64,000 nt of DNA from the NCBI GenBank assembly GCA_949825065.1, contig OX463852.1, positions 18,254,189-18,318,188 of the forward strand, given 5' to 3'. This document shows positions 43,825 through 54,608 of the stretch, in pieces. Source of the stretch: Odontocerum albicorne (taxonomy: Eukaryota; Arthropoda; Insecta; Trichoptera; Odontoceridae). Each line of letters opens with the position of its first letter. Within the stretch, counting starts at the first letter, position 1. The notes beneath the pieces were generated by a model. That model ran no database searches, had not been told where the DNA came from, and saw only the letters and a list, made by a program, of their open reading frames with translations. The position numbers were made by a program, and so were the translations under genes.

Positions 43825-44758
43825 TTAAAAATCATCTAGTGGTTCAATTTTTATTTCAGTTTTGATCCTCTTATTACATGATGTTTCTGACCTAGTTTTG
43901 TGGTCTGACTTATGTCGGGTTAAGATATCCCTTGAAATATGTGGTTTATCATTAAATTCTTGTTTGATTTTTATTTCAGCATTATATTCCGGTTTTGAAT
44001 TAGTTTCTAATGAACTATTTTGTGAACTTGACTTATATTCCACTTCTAGTTTGTATTCAGTTTTGATTTTACCATCAATTCCTAAATTTGAATCTGATAT
44101 TTGTTTAAGTTTGGTATTAATTACAATAAATCTGTCACTGTTTTGTTTATTGTTCAATTTTCTAGGATTATATTCCAATTCAGGGGTGGTTTCTCTCTGT
44201 GACTTCAGTTCATATTTAAAATTATCTTCAATGTCCATTTCATACAAAGTTTCTATTTTAGATCCAGCTTCAGATTCTGGCATTGATTCATGTCCAGATT
44301 CAAGTTCAGATAATGATTCCGAATCGGATTCACTTTCAGAATTTGATGAACGTTGGCATTTGTTTTTCAGTATAGGTAAAGTATATTTTTTTTTTCCAGT
44401 TAGATCAAAAAGTTTCTGTCTTAAATGTAGAACTGTTCGTGATAGTTCTTTAATATTTTTTCTCCGGTTTTCAGATATACACTCACATTTTGATAGCTTT
44501 TCTCTTAAAGTAGTCAGATCATCAGATTCATCAATTTTAGGAGGAGATACTCTTACAATTTCATTAATTTTAGGAAGGGATAGTAGTAAGGATGGTGCCG
44601 AGTTGCGATATAATTTAGTACGACCCTGAGTGGACTTGTAGAAACAATCTGAAGTAAAATGCATTGAACAAATTTTACTGTTTTCTGTGGGGTTCCAGCT
44701 GGGACCTCCAACTATATCGCACCATCCTCTGCGAAGAGCTTTGTTGTTTTTTGGGAAT
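43825..44758 (-). CDS. THAP-domain protein, second exon, distal copy
   Basis: The minus-strand exon follows an acceptor ATATTTTCAG/ATTCCC. Its frame starts FPKNNKALRRGWCDIVGGPS and completes a C2CH finger with ENSKICSMHF (Cys-x2-His). Then comes the AVPTIF-like box region (LYRNSAPSL), a basic coiled-coil stretch (KLSKCECISENRRKNIKEL), a Ser/Glu-rich acidic stretch (SNSESESDSESLSELESGHE) and a tail with repeated psi-K-x-E motifs ending IKTEIKIEPLDDF. THAP proteins bind DNA through this zinc finger, often as transcriptional regulators or as domesticated P-type transposases. The exon is intact (310 codons after the split codon). It needs a first exon ending in phase 2. The only candidate I found is at 51381-51475, beyond the paralogous exon at 47659-48556. 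It may be an alternative second exon, or a partial gene duplicate. Confidence 0.75.
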
Positions 44759-45649
44759 CTGAAAATATATCAGGAATTAAAAACCAAAAATTAAAAATGC
44801 AAGTTTTAAAATTATTGAAAACACCTTAACCTTTCCTTCCCTGTGTTGGGTATCTTCTACACGTTGCTTCTAATAACCATCAATATCTCTATAAATATAA
44901 TAAATACAAGGTTAAGATTTTAGGTATTCCTCCATAATATATTTACGCATTGATTTAAAAAATAATATTAATAATAATCAGAATTTATCGACTACATCGA
45001 GGTGTTTTGTAAAGATCGAAAACAAATTCGCATTTAAACGCTGCGAGTGCCTCGTCTTGACGATAGGTGAATAGTATGCGGGAAGCGTGACACTATATTC
45101 GCATCTCACTCTTGCATACTAGACTGAATTGCGAGGAGCTGAATTGTCTCAACGTCGCAAGCATAAGCGTAAGCGCCGGGGTATGCGACTGACGTTCCGC
45201 GCCACTAGTAGCTTCTAAGCTTGCAAATAGGTTAGACATACGCCCGTTCCGTGAGCGTTGCCAGATGGTTTTTTAATGTTTTCAGCAAATAAATCTCAAT
45301 TATTATAATTTTTAACTTCAATTATAATTAATTAAGGGGATTATCTATGAATGTTCTTATTTTTCCGATTTAAAATCGCTAATTTTTTATTGCGTACTCA
45401 CTACCCAACACCGGAGCACGCATATTATTTTTATCACCGTAAGGGAAGGGTTAAAGCAGCAATATTCAAGTGCATTGAATGTGCATTTTGTCAATATTTT
45501 AACAATAACAAGTTTGATTAATTTTCCATTAATATTTCGATATATTGATATACCCCTAGCAAAGCAAAATTTATGTGTGGTAAAAATGCTGCAAGGACAG
45601 AAAAACATCTGTTGATGACAATAAGTATTCTGAAAATCTGTTGATAAGT
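44759..45649. other. CpG-containing patch and AT-rich sequence
   Basis: 44990-45250 is richer in CpG than its surroundings (GGTATGCGACTGACGTTCCG, CATACGCCCGTTCCGTGAGC). It would suit a promoter for the downstream THAP exon, but I see no convincing start codon exon with a phase-2 donor there. The flanks are AT-rich. Confidence 0.35.
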
Positions 45650-46450
45650 ACAATACTAGTCAACACACCAAAAGTGGTTAAAAATATCCTTGTAGATCCT
45701 ATAAAATGTATCTATGTCTTTATACAACAATTGTATGGGAGTCTTCAACACATTTTTTTAGATGTTTTGAAGTTGAGGTGCATCACTGCAAAATGTGTAC
45801 TGAGACTGGTGAACAATAACATTGTGTTGCTGTCTCTAGCGAACACAAAGCTCAAATCATGTGTGACCCCAAGATTATACAGGTGATTTTCATTTGTATG
45901 ATACCCTTCAACATATTCAAATTGACGATTTGGACATATTGACTTGATTCGGACATATACCCCGAGAAAAAAACTGATAAATTTAGTGTAATACTTGAAA
46001 TAATTAAAATTTTGATGTTATTTAACATGCACCCTTTTTTTTTGGGTTCTATCGGGAATCGAACCAGAACCTTCTGGGTGGAGTGATGAATTATGGGTTT
46101 TTGAAAATTACCCCGAAATAAAGCAGCTTCGTAGCAATACAAGTTCCCAAATTCCCTGTGATTGAATAAGACCCCTCAAGACATTCTCCACAAGGAATTT
46201 CTTCCTTTTTGTCAAACTATCAACTGAAAGTTTAACTGTGAGGTTTTGGAGTCGTTAAAGGAGAGCATTCAATGCTATTGTCCAAATAAGTGAAAAAAAC
46301 AAGGATTGGGTTCTCCAGAATGACAATGTGTCAATCCACACATCACGTTGTTTGGCAAACCCTGTCTTTCAAAACCATGACAGGTATTCTCCATCTCTCC
46401 TGTTCACCTGATCTCGCCCTTGGGACTGTTTTCGTTTCTAAAGTTTTTTT
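45650..46450 (+). mobile_element. Heavily decayed mariner-type transposase remnant
   Basis: A frame at 45720-45880 reads LYGSLQHIFLDVLKLRCITA and KCVLRLVNNNIVLLSL, paralleling the mariner linker (DVLxLRRxxAKFVPRLLxxDQK). Later pieces read VLESLKESIQCYCPNK, VLQNDNVSIHTSRCLA (second catalytic block, DNAxxHT type) and a degraded SPxLAPCDFF block. Stops and shifts are numerous. A B-box-like SINE fragment (GGTTCGATTCCCGATAG, minus strand) is inserted or adjacent near 46050. Confidence 0.55.
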
Positions 46451-46460
46451 TGGTTTAGGT

Positions 46461-47006
46461 TAGTAGTCGGCAAACATTTTTTGTATAATTATATAAATAG
46501 TAAATATTTTAGGCTTTGTGGGCCAAGAGACAAACTCGAGGATATTTATATAGGTAGGCCCTATTTAAATAATAAGATAAAAAGGTTTTCATAAATTTAT
46601 TAAAGAAAATGTAACATAATAATAATAAGTAGATTTAAAAAACCTGTAATTGTTTGCAATGATTGATATGCATGAATAACTTTTTTTAAAAATAATCTTG
46701 ATTTATTTATAATAATCACAAGTAATAAAACATGAACAAAATGTAACAGAACAGCGATACACGTGGCACTGGAAACGTTGCCGAATTATAACTGTGTGGC
46801 GTCACAGCAGAGGTCACCGAATGTGAACCTATAGGAGCCTCACATACGGTCGTATCTCACGACTTGGCGGTCGGCCATTCTGTTATAACGCGTACTTTGA
46901 AATTTTTAAGAATTTGAAATTGTAAGATATATTCTTAGCTCATGGGCCGTACAAAAAGTGGTGGCGTTTCATATTTGGCCTGCAGGTTATAGTTTGCCGA
47001 TCCCTC
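46461..47006. mobile_element. Non-autonomous hAT element
   Basis: Left end TAGTAGTCGGCAAAC and, inverted, right end GAGGGATCGGCAAACT match the CAGNGRTCGGCAAAC termini of hAT elements. Internal blocks AGGCTTTGTGGGCCA and GGGCCGTACAAAAAGTGGTG are also typical. Flanks GTTTAGGT and ATTTAGGC agree at 6 of 8 positions, consistent with an old 8-bp target duplication. It lies directly after the mariner remnant, so it probably inserted into it. Confidence 0.7.
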
Positions 47007-47014
47007 ATTTAGGC

Positions 47015-47658
47015 AATTCACCCTGTTGAGAGTGCTTTGTGCCGTTTGAATGATTAATGTCATGTATGCAAAATTAGATATTTTTCTTAATTTGACATAT
47101 ACATACAAGGGGACTCCTGTGAGGTAGATGGTGGAAACTAAGAATCAAGTCGGTTTTTGTGGTCAAATTTCTCAATTTTTTAGGTACCGCCTCGTATAAC
47201 AATAATAGCGACAAGAGCCAACTTGTTAAAATTATTATATTCTTGATGTCACATCTGAACTATTTTATATAAAACTTTGTGGATGATAACTTCAAGTTAT
47301 CTCTATTTATTTCTCATTATCATCCACAGTATAACAACTCAGGACGGGTCTTGGCTGTCTGCAGGATTTTTTACCACTGGTCTCTTTCGACAGTATCCCT
47401 CGTCCAGTTGGTTACACTCGTTCAATAAACGTCTTTTCCACTGCCAGTCTTAACTTAAGTCTTTCCATTCTTCTATGCCCCATCTGATGGGTAAACAGGG
47501 CATTCTTTATAGGATCTGCTTTACATGATAATGAGGGATCGCTGTATTACTTCTAGTGACAAAATTTCTTATTTAAAAAAAAAATCAACTCACCTTACAA
47601 CGAGGATATGAAATATATATCCAAAATGGATTTCTCTTTTTAGAAATTCAGTCAAAAG
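47015..47658. other. Spacer downstream of the THAP exon
   Basis: Degraded LINE-like tail sequence near 47330-47530 (minus; pieces resembling CTGCAGACAGCCAAGACCCG and a GHRRMERLKL block). A donor-like TTGTAAG/GTGAGT lies on the minus strand near 47594, 60 bp after the THAP stop codon. Confidence 0.35.
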
Positions 47659-48556
47659 TTAGAAGTCATCCGGTGGTTCAATTTTTATTTCATTTTTAAT
47701 TTTCTCATCACAAATAGAATTATGTTTAATATCTGATATTTTTTCATACCTTTGTTGCATTGTGGTATCATTTGCAATATCGTTTGATTCTTGTTTAACA
47801 TTTCTTTGAACATTAAATTGCAATTTAGAATTAGTTTCTAACTGTGCATTTGACTTAGGTTCAATTTCTAGTTTGTATTCAGTTTGTTCTTTCCCATTTA
47901 TTCCTTCATTCATAAATAATTTTGTTTCTAAGGTTTGTTTAATCTTGGTATTAGTTACAAGTGTTCCATTATTTTGTTTAATTTTCAATTTTCCATAATT
48001 AGATTCTAATTCAGGATTGGTTTCTCTCTGTGACTGCAGTTCATGTTTAAAGTTATCTTCAATCTCCATTTCATACGATGTTTCTATTTTAGATTCAGAT
48101 TCCGACCCCTCCATCGATTCATGTTCAGCTCCAAATTTAGATAATGATTCCAAATCAGATTCAATTTCAGAATTTGATGAATGTTGGCATTTTGTTTTGG
48201 GTACAGGAAAAGGTTTATTTTTTTTCCCAGTTATTTTAAAAAGCTTTTGCCTCAACCGTTCAATTTGTCGTGCTAATGCTCTCATCCTTTTTCTCCGTCT
48301 TTCAGATATACATTGGCATTTCAATAGCTTTTCTCTTAAAGTAATCAGGTCATCGGAATCATTACTTTTAGGAGGAGATAATCTTAAGGAGGGCGCCGAG
48401 TCCCGACATAATCTGGTAAACCCACGGGGCACCTTGTAGAAACAATCTGGAGTAAAATGCAATGAACAAACTTTGCTATGCTCTGTGGGGTTCCAACTAG
48501 GACCTCCAATTATATCACACCATCCTCTGTGAAGAGCTTTGTTTTTTTTTGGAAAT
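47659..48556 (-). CDS. THAP-domain protein, second exon, proximal copy
   Basis: After the acceptor TATTTTTTCAG/ATTTCC the frame reads FPKKNKALHRGWCDIIGGPS and EHSKVCSLHFTPDCFYKVPR. Joined in phase to the exon at 51381-51475 it gives a complete THAP finger: Cys4 and Cys9 from the first exon, 52 residues, then Cys-x2-His here. It continues with the CRDSAPSLRL box, a basic helical stretch (RRRKRMRALARQIERLRQKL) likely to form a coiled coil, an acidic Ser/Glu region and a tail with psi-K-x-E sites (NVKQE) ending IKNEIKIEPPDDF. The joined protein would be about 330 residues, probably nuclear and DNA-binding. The ORF extends upstream through the acceptor to 48651, but that part is intron. The paralogue at 43825-44758 shares acceptor phase, domain order and C-terminus. 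Confidence 0.85.
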
Positions 48557-48659
48557 CTGAAAAAATACCAGAAAATCTGTATACTGTTACTTTTATTACA
48601 TGAAATGGCGCTATGGAAATAATTGTGCTTCTTCATTCGAAGGTGCCGCACGCTTTGTA

Positions 48660-49239
48660 GACTGGGTGCACAGAGTTAGTTGGTTTTTTTCTTGACAAAA
48701 GTTTCAACAGCCATTTGCTTGCGAGAAATCCTTTTTTTAATGGCATTAACATTTTCCAATCTCGAATCACTTTTGCTTTACATGTTTGAGGTTTAAAAAT
48801 CTTCATAGTATTTAAGATCTTAAAAGTCTTTGATAAGTTTGAAAGGACGAATGGGCGTTTCAGATTTTTTCATTTCATCCTGCTATTTCATTTCAATTAG
48901 TTCTTCACTTATAAGTTATACATTGTCTGCTTGAAGCAATCCTATAAATTATGCTTAGAAATTTCAACCGGAAATCAACTAACAATATTAAGGGAATAAA
49001 CTCTTAAAACCAAGAAATCATAAATAGGAACTCATCAAGTGAGATTTTTTATATCGATATTTTTCAGGTAAAAGTGTCAAACCATTATTGTGAAATTTTA
49101 ACAAGACTGATAAAAGAATGCAAAGTTTTAAGCAATAAAATATATAACAATTGATAAAAATACGAATAAACTAGGAATCCGAAATTGATAATGATCTAGC
49201 GATACTCACTAGAGCACTCCAGTAGAACGGCTACAAAAA
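48660..49239. other. Intron 1 of the THAP gene, first part
   Basis: AT-rich, no exon or repeat recognised. Confidence 0.45.
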
Positions 49240-49540
49240 ACAGATATCACTTCGACTATTTGGAGATGTCTAGCGATGGATACTGAAGTGGATCAGAAAA
49301 AGAGAAGACACTTGGTGTAACCTTCTTTCTATACATAAGAAGTGTTATGGACAGAATTGCCAAAATTTTGAGAAAACATAAATTAAAACAATCTCTGGTA
49401 CTCAAAGTCACAGTTGAGAAACCTAATATCTCCCAAAAACCGCGACCCTTTAGTCGAGCGGGTCTAAGGTGTATATAGGACAAACGGTAAGAACGGTGAA
49501 CAAAAGAATAGCTGAACACTAGAGACTGCAAACTCTTATC
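49240..49540 (+). mobile_element. Penelope-like element fragment
   Basis: Plus-strand frames read LGVTFFLYIRSVMDRIAKIL and RKHKLKQSLVLKV, followed by a broken KPRPF stretch. This parallels the region between the reverse transcriptase and the GIY-YIG nuclease of Penelope-like elements (LPYIxGVxxKIARxLRKHxI...). The GIY-YIG part itself is lost. The opposite-strand 91-codon ORF is a shadow. Confidence 0.55.
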
Positions 49541-50074
49541 TGTTAAGAATTAAAAAAACACTGGCCCATGAAAACAGAAAGTTAAAGAAGCACTGTTGTA
49601 GACTGTAACGATAAGCATTCAACTTTTGCAATAACTCTAGAGATGTGTCGTAAATCTGCCATTTCGACACTTAGAAACAAAGATAATAAAAATGAGAAGT
49701 TGAATTGCAACATTATTTATTATGAAGGAGTATAATAATAAATATAAATACTTATCAAACCTAATGTCCTGTCAGATGTCACTGCAAAATATAATATTGA
49801 ATTTTCTATTGCTCAATGGTCAATAAAAAAGTCATTAAAGTGAAATGGCAAACTAAAAAAGATTGTTAGCAATAAATTATTTGAAAAAAAAATGCATTGC
49901 TTCATTTTAATAGCACCTTTGTGCATATTTTGAAAAAGCATAAACTAATAAAACAAAATTCAATAGTGTAAATTAAAAATCTCACCATAAAATTTCATAA
50001 TGAAAAGTTTGGAACTCCTTCTCCGAGCTCTTCATCAGGAAAATTAATCATGTCACAGCAAATTATTCTATATA
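49541..50074. other. Intron sequence, nothing recognised
   Basis: AT-rich, no repeat family recognised. Confidence 0.4.
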
Positions 50075-51362
50075 TTAGGTGTACAAATAAGTTTCCGCCG
50101 TTTTTTATAAAAAAATGGGCATTTATTGTGAAAGAACGGAACCTCATGTTTTATTCGAAGTAGTACCCATCGCTTGCCACTACTTTTCCCCATCTTTCTG
50201 TCAGCATACGAATACCGCGTCAGTCATCATCATCATCTTTTGAGGCTATCCACGAATCGACTCAATTTTTGGTATCTTCATATGATGTGAAGTGCTGCTC
50301 AGACAGGCCATGCGTCATCGATCAAAACAAGTGGTAATCAGAAGGAGCAATGTCTGGTGAATACAGCGGGTGGGGTAAAACTTCTCAATTGAGTGTTTCC
50401 AAATAGGTTTTGACCGGTGCCGCAACATGTGGACTAGCATTATCATGCAGGAGAATAATTTTGTCGTGTCTGGCGTAGTAGTGGGCGCGCTTTTCCTCGA
50501 GTGCTCGAATCAATCTCAACAATTATGTTCGGTAGACAGCCCCAGCAATGGTTTCATTCGGTTTGAGCAACTCATAATACACGACACCAAGCTGATCCCA
50601 CCAAATACACAACAAGAGTTTTTTTCCATGAATATTTGGCTTAGCCGTAGATGTTGAAGCATGACCAGGGGATCCCCATGATTTCTTCCTTTTTGGATTA
50701 TCATAATGGATGCATTTTTCATCACCAGTGACTATATGGTGCAGAAAACCCTTTCGTTTATGCCTGGCAAGCAGCATTTCACATGTGGAAAATTGGCATT
50801 CAAAGTTTCTCCGTGTCAGTTCATATGAATCCCAATTTCTTTGTTTTTGAATCATTCCCAATGATTTCAACCCATGTGAAATTGCTTGTTGAGTCACTCC
50901 TAATGTAAGTGCAAGTTCTTCTTGCGTTTGGCACGAATCTTGATCCAATAATACTTCCAATTCCGCGTCTTCGTACACTTTCGGCCTTCCGCTACGTTCT
51001 TTGTCTTCGATGTCAAATTCACCGTTCTTAAACTTTTGAAACCACTCAAGACAACTTCTCTCACTTAAGGCAGCCTCACCATATGCTTCTACAAGCAATC
51101 GATGCGCCTCAGCTGCAGATTTCTTCAAATTGAAGAAGTAAATCAAAAGTTCCCGCAAATGACGCTTATTCGGCTCAAAACTTGACATTTTCGAACACAA
51201 AAAAATATGTTATACTGATAAAAATTCACTAATATTTCAAGGTCATGTTGTTGACAGATGTCCAACCTTACGATAATGACATTTTACATCTGACAATTTT
51301 AACCATAACTTACTGGTGGCGCCAACTTTTGTCAAATGGCGGTGACTTATTTGTACACCCAA
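50075..51362 (-). mobile_element. Full-length mariner in THAP intron 1, inactive
   Basis: Ends TTAGGTGTACAAATAAGTTT and, inverted, TTGGGTGTACAAATAAGTCA, with TA on both sides (50073-50074, 51363-51364); 1288 bp. It is a different mariner lineage from the 37022 copy, with different termini and transposase. It lies 18 bp inside the donor end of THAP intron 1. Confidence 0.95.
50151..51188 (-). pseudogene. Mariner transposase pseudogene
   Basis: Starts MSSFEPNKRHLRELLIYFFN and keeps the helix-turn-helix region (SCLEWFQKFKNGEFDIEDKE), the linker and the first catalytic block FLHHIVTGDEKCIH (Cys where Trp is usual). After VYRT a TAA ends the main frame. Beyond it the same frame continues with the second block LLHDNASPH and, exactly 34 residues later, PSDYHLF, so the D,D34D triad residues are still visible. 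In-frame stops interrupt this part at several codons (Trp-like and Arg-like positions changed to TGA or TAA). It is dead by nonsense mutation, not by deletion. Confidence 0.92.
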
Positions 51363-51380
51363 TATATTTATTATACTTAC

Positions 51381-51475
51381 CTATGAAAGGTGACTTTCTC
51401 AGTCTCTCTTGTATCCTTCTTTCGGCGCTTCTTCAGAGGTTTGCTTGTACAACCTATAATGCTGCAATATCCCAT
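51381..51475 (-). CDS. THAP-domain protein, first coding exon
   Basis: The minus-strand ATG at 51475-51473 opens MGYCSIIGCTSKPLKKRRKK and continues DTRETEKVTFHR, where the last Arg codon is split after AG by the donor CATAG/GTAAGT. Cys4-x4-Cys9 are the first two zinc ligands of a THAP finger, and the TFHR/FPK junction is the classic position for an intron in THAP genes. The phase (2) matches the acceptors at 48556 and 44758 exactly. This exon is too short to appear as a long ORF and was found by searching for the missing half-finger. The 5' UTR and promoter are not resolved. Upstream sequence is AT-rich without a clear TATA or initiator. Confidence 0.85.
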
Positions 51476-51479
51476 TTTA

Positions 51480-53754
51480 AGTTTTGATAGATCCTGTTAA
51501 CAGATATACCATATAAGCACAGATCAACGATGTATTAAATAGGCCTACAAAATTTTAAAGTGTCTGGGGTTTGCATAAAATTATTTTCAAATCTGTAATG
51601 TTGGGATGCTCTTTTTCCCCAACAAAACTACCACATTTTCATACGTAACAAATAGTTTAGTGTTAATGCTGGTTCTTGATGACATAGTGAATTAAAAAAG
51701 ATGCAAAACAAAATAAATATTGATATCACATTGAAAGCAATGCTCGAACTGACAAATGATACTAATTGTTAGTGCTGAGAGTCTATACATAGATGTTTTA
51801 TAGTATTGAAGAAAAATGTCCAGCAGTAAAACGGTTAAGCAGCAATCACTTATAACTAACTCCGTCTGTTTATTTTTTGAGTTAAGTCTATAAAAGTCTG
51901 AAATATTCTGCTGTTTAAAAAATGCTAGAAAAGGACAGACTTCTAGTGTCAACATCAAAATCATCTATTCTCACAAAAAGCGGCAAAAGTTCGCATTCCT
52001 TTGGTCTTGTCAGATCATATCAACCAAAACAAATTGGCAGGTTTGGTCTGCTACTTTTTACTGGTCAATTATTTATTGGAAAATTTGTTTCAAAACATCA
52101 ATTCAACTAATTTTATAAAATTTCCTCTGATAGTTCAGTGTCTTTATTTCTTGTGGAAAATAGTATTCTTTAGACATATGTAATACGAGATTGTATTTTA
52201 CCTGACGTAAAATCTAATGTACGTTCAATTACGAATAAAAGGAGCATAATAAATATTGACAGCGACAAACATTAATTGTGGACAATTTTCGTTGAAAGTA
52301 TATTTTTTTATTATGGCAATAATAATTCTTTTGATATGTAATTTGAAAGAAGTACTGCATTTGGATAAATTACTAGAAATTTAAAAATACTTATCTTCCT
52401 AATTTACAAAAAAAAAAAAATGAATATATATCAAATCAAAACCTGATTTTAAAAAGTATAGAGTTCCTGATTAATAAATATAAAAATGATTTTTCATTAT
52501 AACAGCGTTTACCAATTTTCATTTGAATGACATTAAATATTCCTATATTAAAGTAGAAAATTGAAATTCTTTGAAATATAGAAAGTCTCCAAATAAATAT
52601 AATAAAGTATTGTTTTCACGTTTTTAAAACATTCATCAAATGCCATTTTAATCCGTTTATTGACTTAGGAATTATTCATATATTAAATTTAAAAGGTTGT
52701 CACTCGTTTCAACAGAAAAAATATAAGTTTGCTCGCTTCGAATGTTTAAATAAATTTCGAGATCAAATGTCGTAATAGCTATATTATTACGGCATAATAT
52801 TGATGAACGACAATAAAAATAATGAAGCTGGTTAAAAAAAGCTCTAAAGGTATATCTGCAACGTATTTGGTAAGCTCAGTTTTTAAATGTATAAAACCAA
52901 GAGAAATTTTTATTAACGACTTTTTGTTATATGAGTAGAGAATTATAGAATAAAATTAACTAACATTTTGGAATTATAGTTTTGAAATAAAAACCAACGC
53001 TTGTTTCTGAGTCAACAAATTCCAAAATCTTTTACATAACCTTTTTTTTCATTTCGCTCAATGTTGCAGACCAATTTATTTCTACAAAGTGAAAGTTTAT
53101 TTTGAGCTGATTTTTTATATGAAAGATATTGTTTCTCCTTAGTCCTGTTTTTTGGTAAATGTACTATGTTGTCGAAATCTCCAATAAAACGTTTTTATTT
53201 CTGATAAAACATACTAAGGACAGATAATTAATATAACAATTATTTATACCAATGCCTACGAAGGTGTCATTGAAATAAAAAACCTAACAATCAGATAATT
53301 TTCTTTTCCAACCATGTTTTTTCAGAAATGTTAAAAAGGTTTTTTGTTACTGGTAGAGCTTGAAAAATTTATGGACAAAAATATAACCACACGGTCAACA
53401 GTAACGAAATATTTTTTATTTTCAAGGATGATTTTAAAAATAAAAAAATCAGCCATCTCACATGATTTTTAAAATTTGTTCATATTACATATTTTTAATA
53501 TCAATTTAGTTACTAGTGCTTGAGTAAATATTATTTGTCGTTTGAAGATTATAAATATTTGTTTCACAAAATAATAGCCAGATAGTATATGATTTCAGTA
53601 ACTTTCGATCAATAATTCATTACACGGGCATATATTATAATTTATTTCTCCTGCAAATAAACGATTTTTTTTACAAGGAAGTCAATTTGCAGAATACTAC
53701 ATATTTCGATTCTTGCCATGTATTCAAACTGTCATCTCGGTTTTCTTTCAACAA
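51480..53754. other. Intergenic between divergent genes, no content recognised
   Basis: About 2.3 kb of very AT-rich sequence between the minus-strand THAP gene and the plus-strand MRRF gene. No transposon ends, exons or RNA genes seen. Short ORFs at 51692-52183 are not convincing. It must hold the promoters of both neighbours. Confidence 0.5.
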
Positions 53755-53764
53755 ATGTGAGGTT
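53755..53764 (+). promoter_or_regulatory. Shared decamer ATGTGAGGTT upstream of MRRF
   Basis: The decamer ends 22 bases before the MRRF start codon. The identical decamer lies 38 bases before the start codon of the mitochondrial poly(A) polymerase gene (60336-60345). A role as core-promoter or 5' UTR motif is inference. Confidence 0.35.
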
Positions 53765-53786
53765 ATTTGAGTTTTCCTAATTCGCG

Positions 53787-54608
53787 ATGAATTTTGTTCA
53801 AAGATCTATTTTAAATATTACTTCGCGTCTTTCACGGTGTTTTCTAAATCAATGTGATTATTTGCTAAATGTGCCCAAAATCTATGGTGTTACAAGTACT
53901 AGAAACTTTCATGAAATAAAAAATATTTATTTTCACCGGCATTCGTATTATAGAGACATTTTCCGCAGTTATTCTAAAGCAAAAGACAAAGGAAAGGATA
54001 AGACAAGCAAAAAGAGGAAAGATGGGAAGATTTCTGTCGATTCTAAACAACTCGCAACTGTATTCGACGTGGAAGAGTTGACATCGGAACTGAATAATAT
54101 TGTAGACGAGCTGAAAGATGATTTTGTGAAAAATGTATCCATACGTTCATCAGTTGGGTCAATTGAAACACTTAAGGTGCATCATGATGGAAAAGACTAT
54201 GAATTGCAAGAATTGGCTCAGATAGTCAGAAAAAATCCTAAAACAATAATTTTAAACCTTACTTCTTTTCCTCAAACTATACCAGATGTTTTGAAAGCAA
54301 TCAGTATGTCGGGTTTGAATCTAAACCCTCAGCAGGATGGTACTACTTTGTTTGTTCCGGTGCCAAAAGTGACTAAGGAGCATAGAGAGCAATTGGCTAA
54401 AAATGCAAAAGTTTTATTCCATAAACATAAAGAAAGGTCAAAAGACATTCAAATTAAATGTTTTAAAAAGTTAAAGAATCATGCGACTTTATCAGAAGAT
54501 ATTTTGTATAATACAAGAATACAAATTACAAATTTGGTGGATATGTACATAAAAAAGTTGAAAGTTATCCATGATGAAAAAATAATTGAATTGGTTAAGA
54601 AAGAATAA
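53787..54608 (+). CDS. MRRF: Mitochondrial ribosome recycling factor
   Basis: One open exon encodes 273 residues. The first ~75 (MNFVQRSILNITSRLSRCFL, later SYYRDIFRSYSKAKDKGKDK) are basic, hydroxylated and nearly free of acidic residues, as in a mitochondrial presequence. From about residue 90 the ribosome recycling factor fold follows: LKDDFVKNVSIRSSVGSIET (start of the long helix and NIRTS-like segment), LAQIVRKNPKTIILNLTSFP, then the most conserved block GLNLNPQQDGTTLFVPVPKV and TKEHREQLAKNAK. The C-terminal helical arm ends at IIELVKKE. The family protein works with mitochondrial EF-G2 to split terminated ribosomes. Length is normal. The start is the first ATG after an in-frame stop-rich region. 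No intron interrupts it, unlike several animal orthologues, so a retrocopy is possible, but there is no frame damage. Confidence 0.93.
   Translation: MNFVQRSILNITSRLSRCFLNQCDYLLNVPKIYGVTSTRNFHEIKNIYFHRHSYYRDIFRSYSKAKDKGKDKTSKKRKDGKISVDSKQLATVFDVEELTSELNNIVDELKDDFVKNVSIRSSVGSIETLKVHHDGKDYELQELAQIVRKNPKTIILNLTSFPQTIPDVLKAISMSGLNLNPQQDGTTLFVPVPKVTKEHREQLAKNAKVLFHKHKERSKDIQIKCFKKLKNHATLSEDILYNTRIQITNLVDMYIKKLKVIHDEKIIELVKKE

Noticed and set aside
43862..44629. 255-codon plus-strand ORF rich in Ser and Leu
   Set aside because: Antisense shadow of the Glu/Lys-rich THAP exon on the minus strand. The equivalent shadow occurs at 48017-48439.
48557..48651. N-terminal extension of the THAP ORF (MRHLRMKKHNYFH...)
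   Set aside because: It is intron read-through upstream of a clear TTTTTTCAG acceptor. The true first exon at 51381-51475 supplies the missing zinc ligands in phase.
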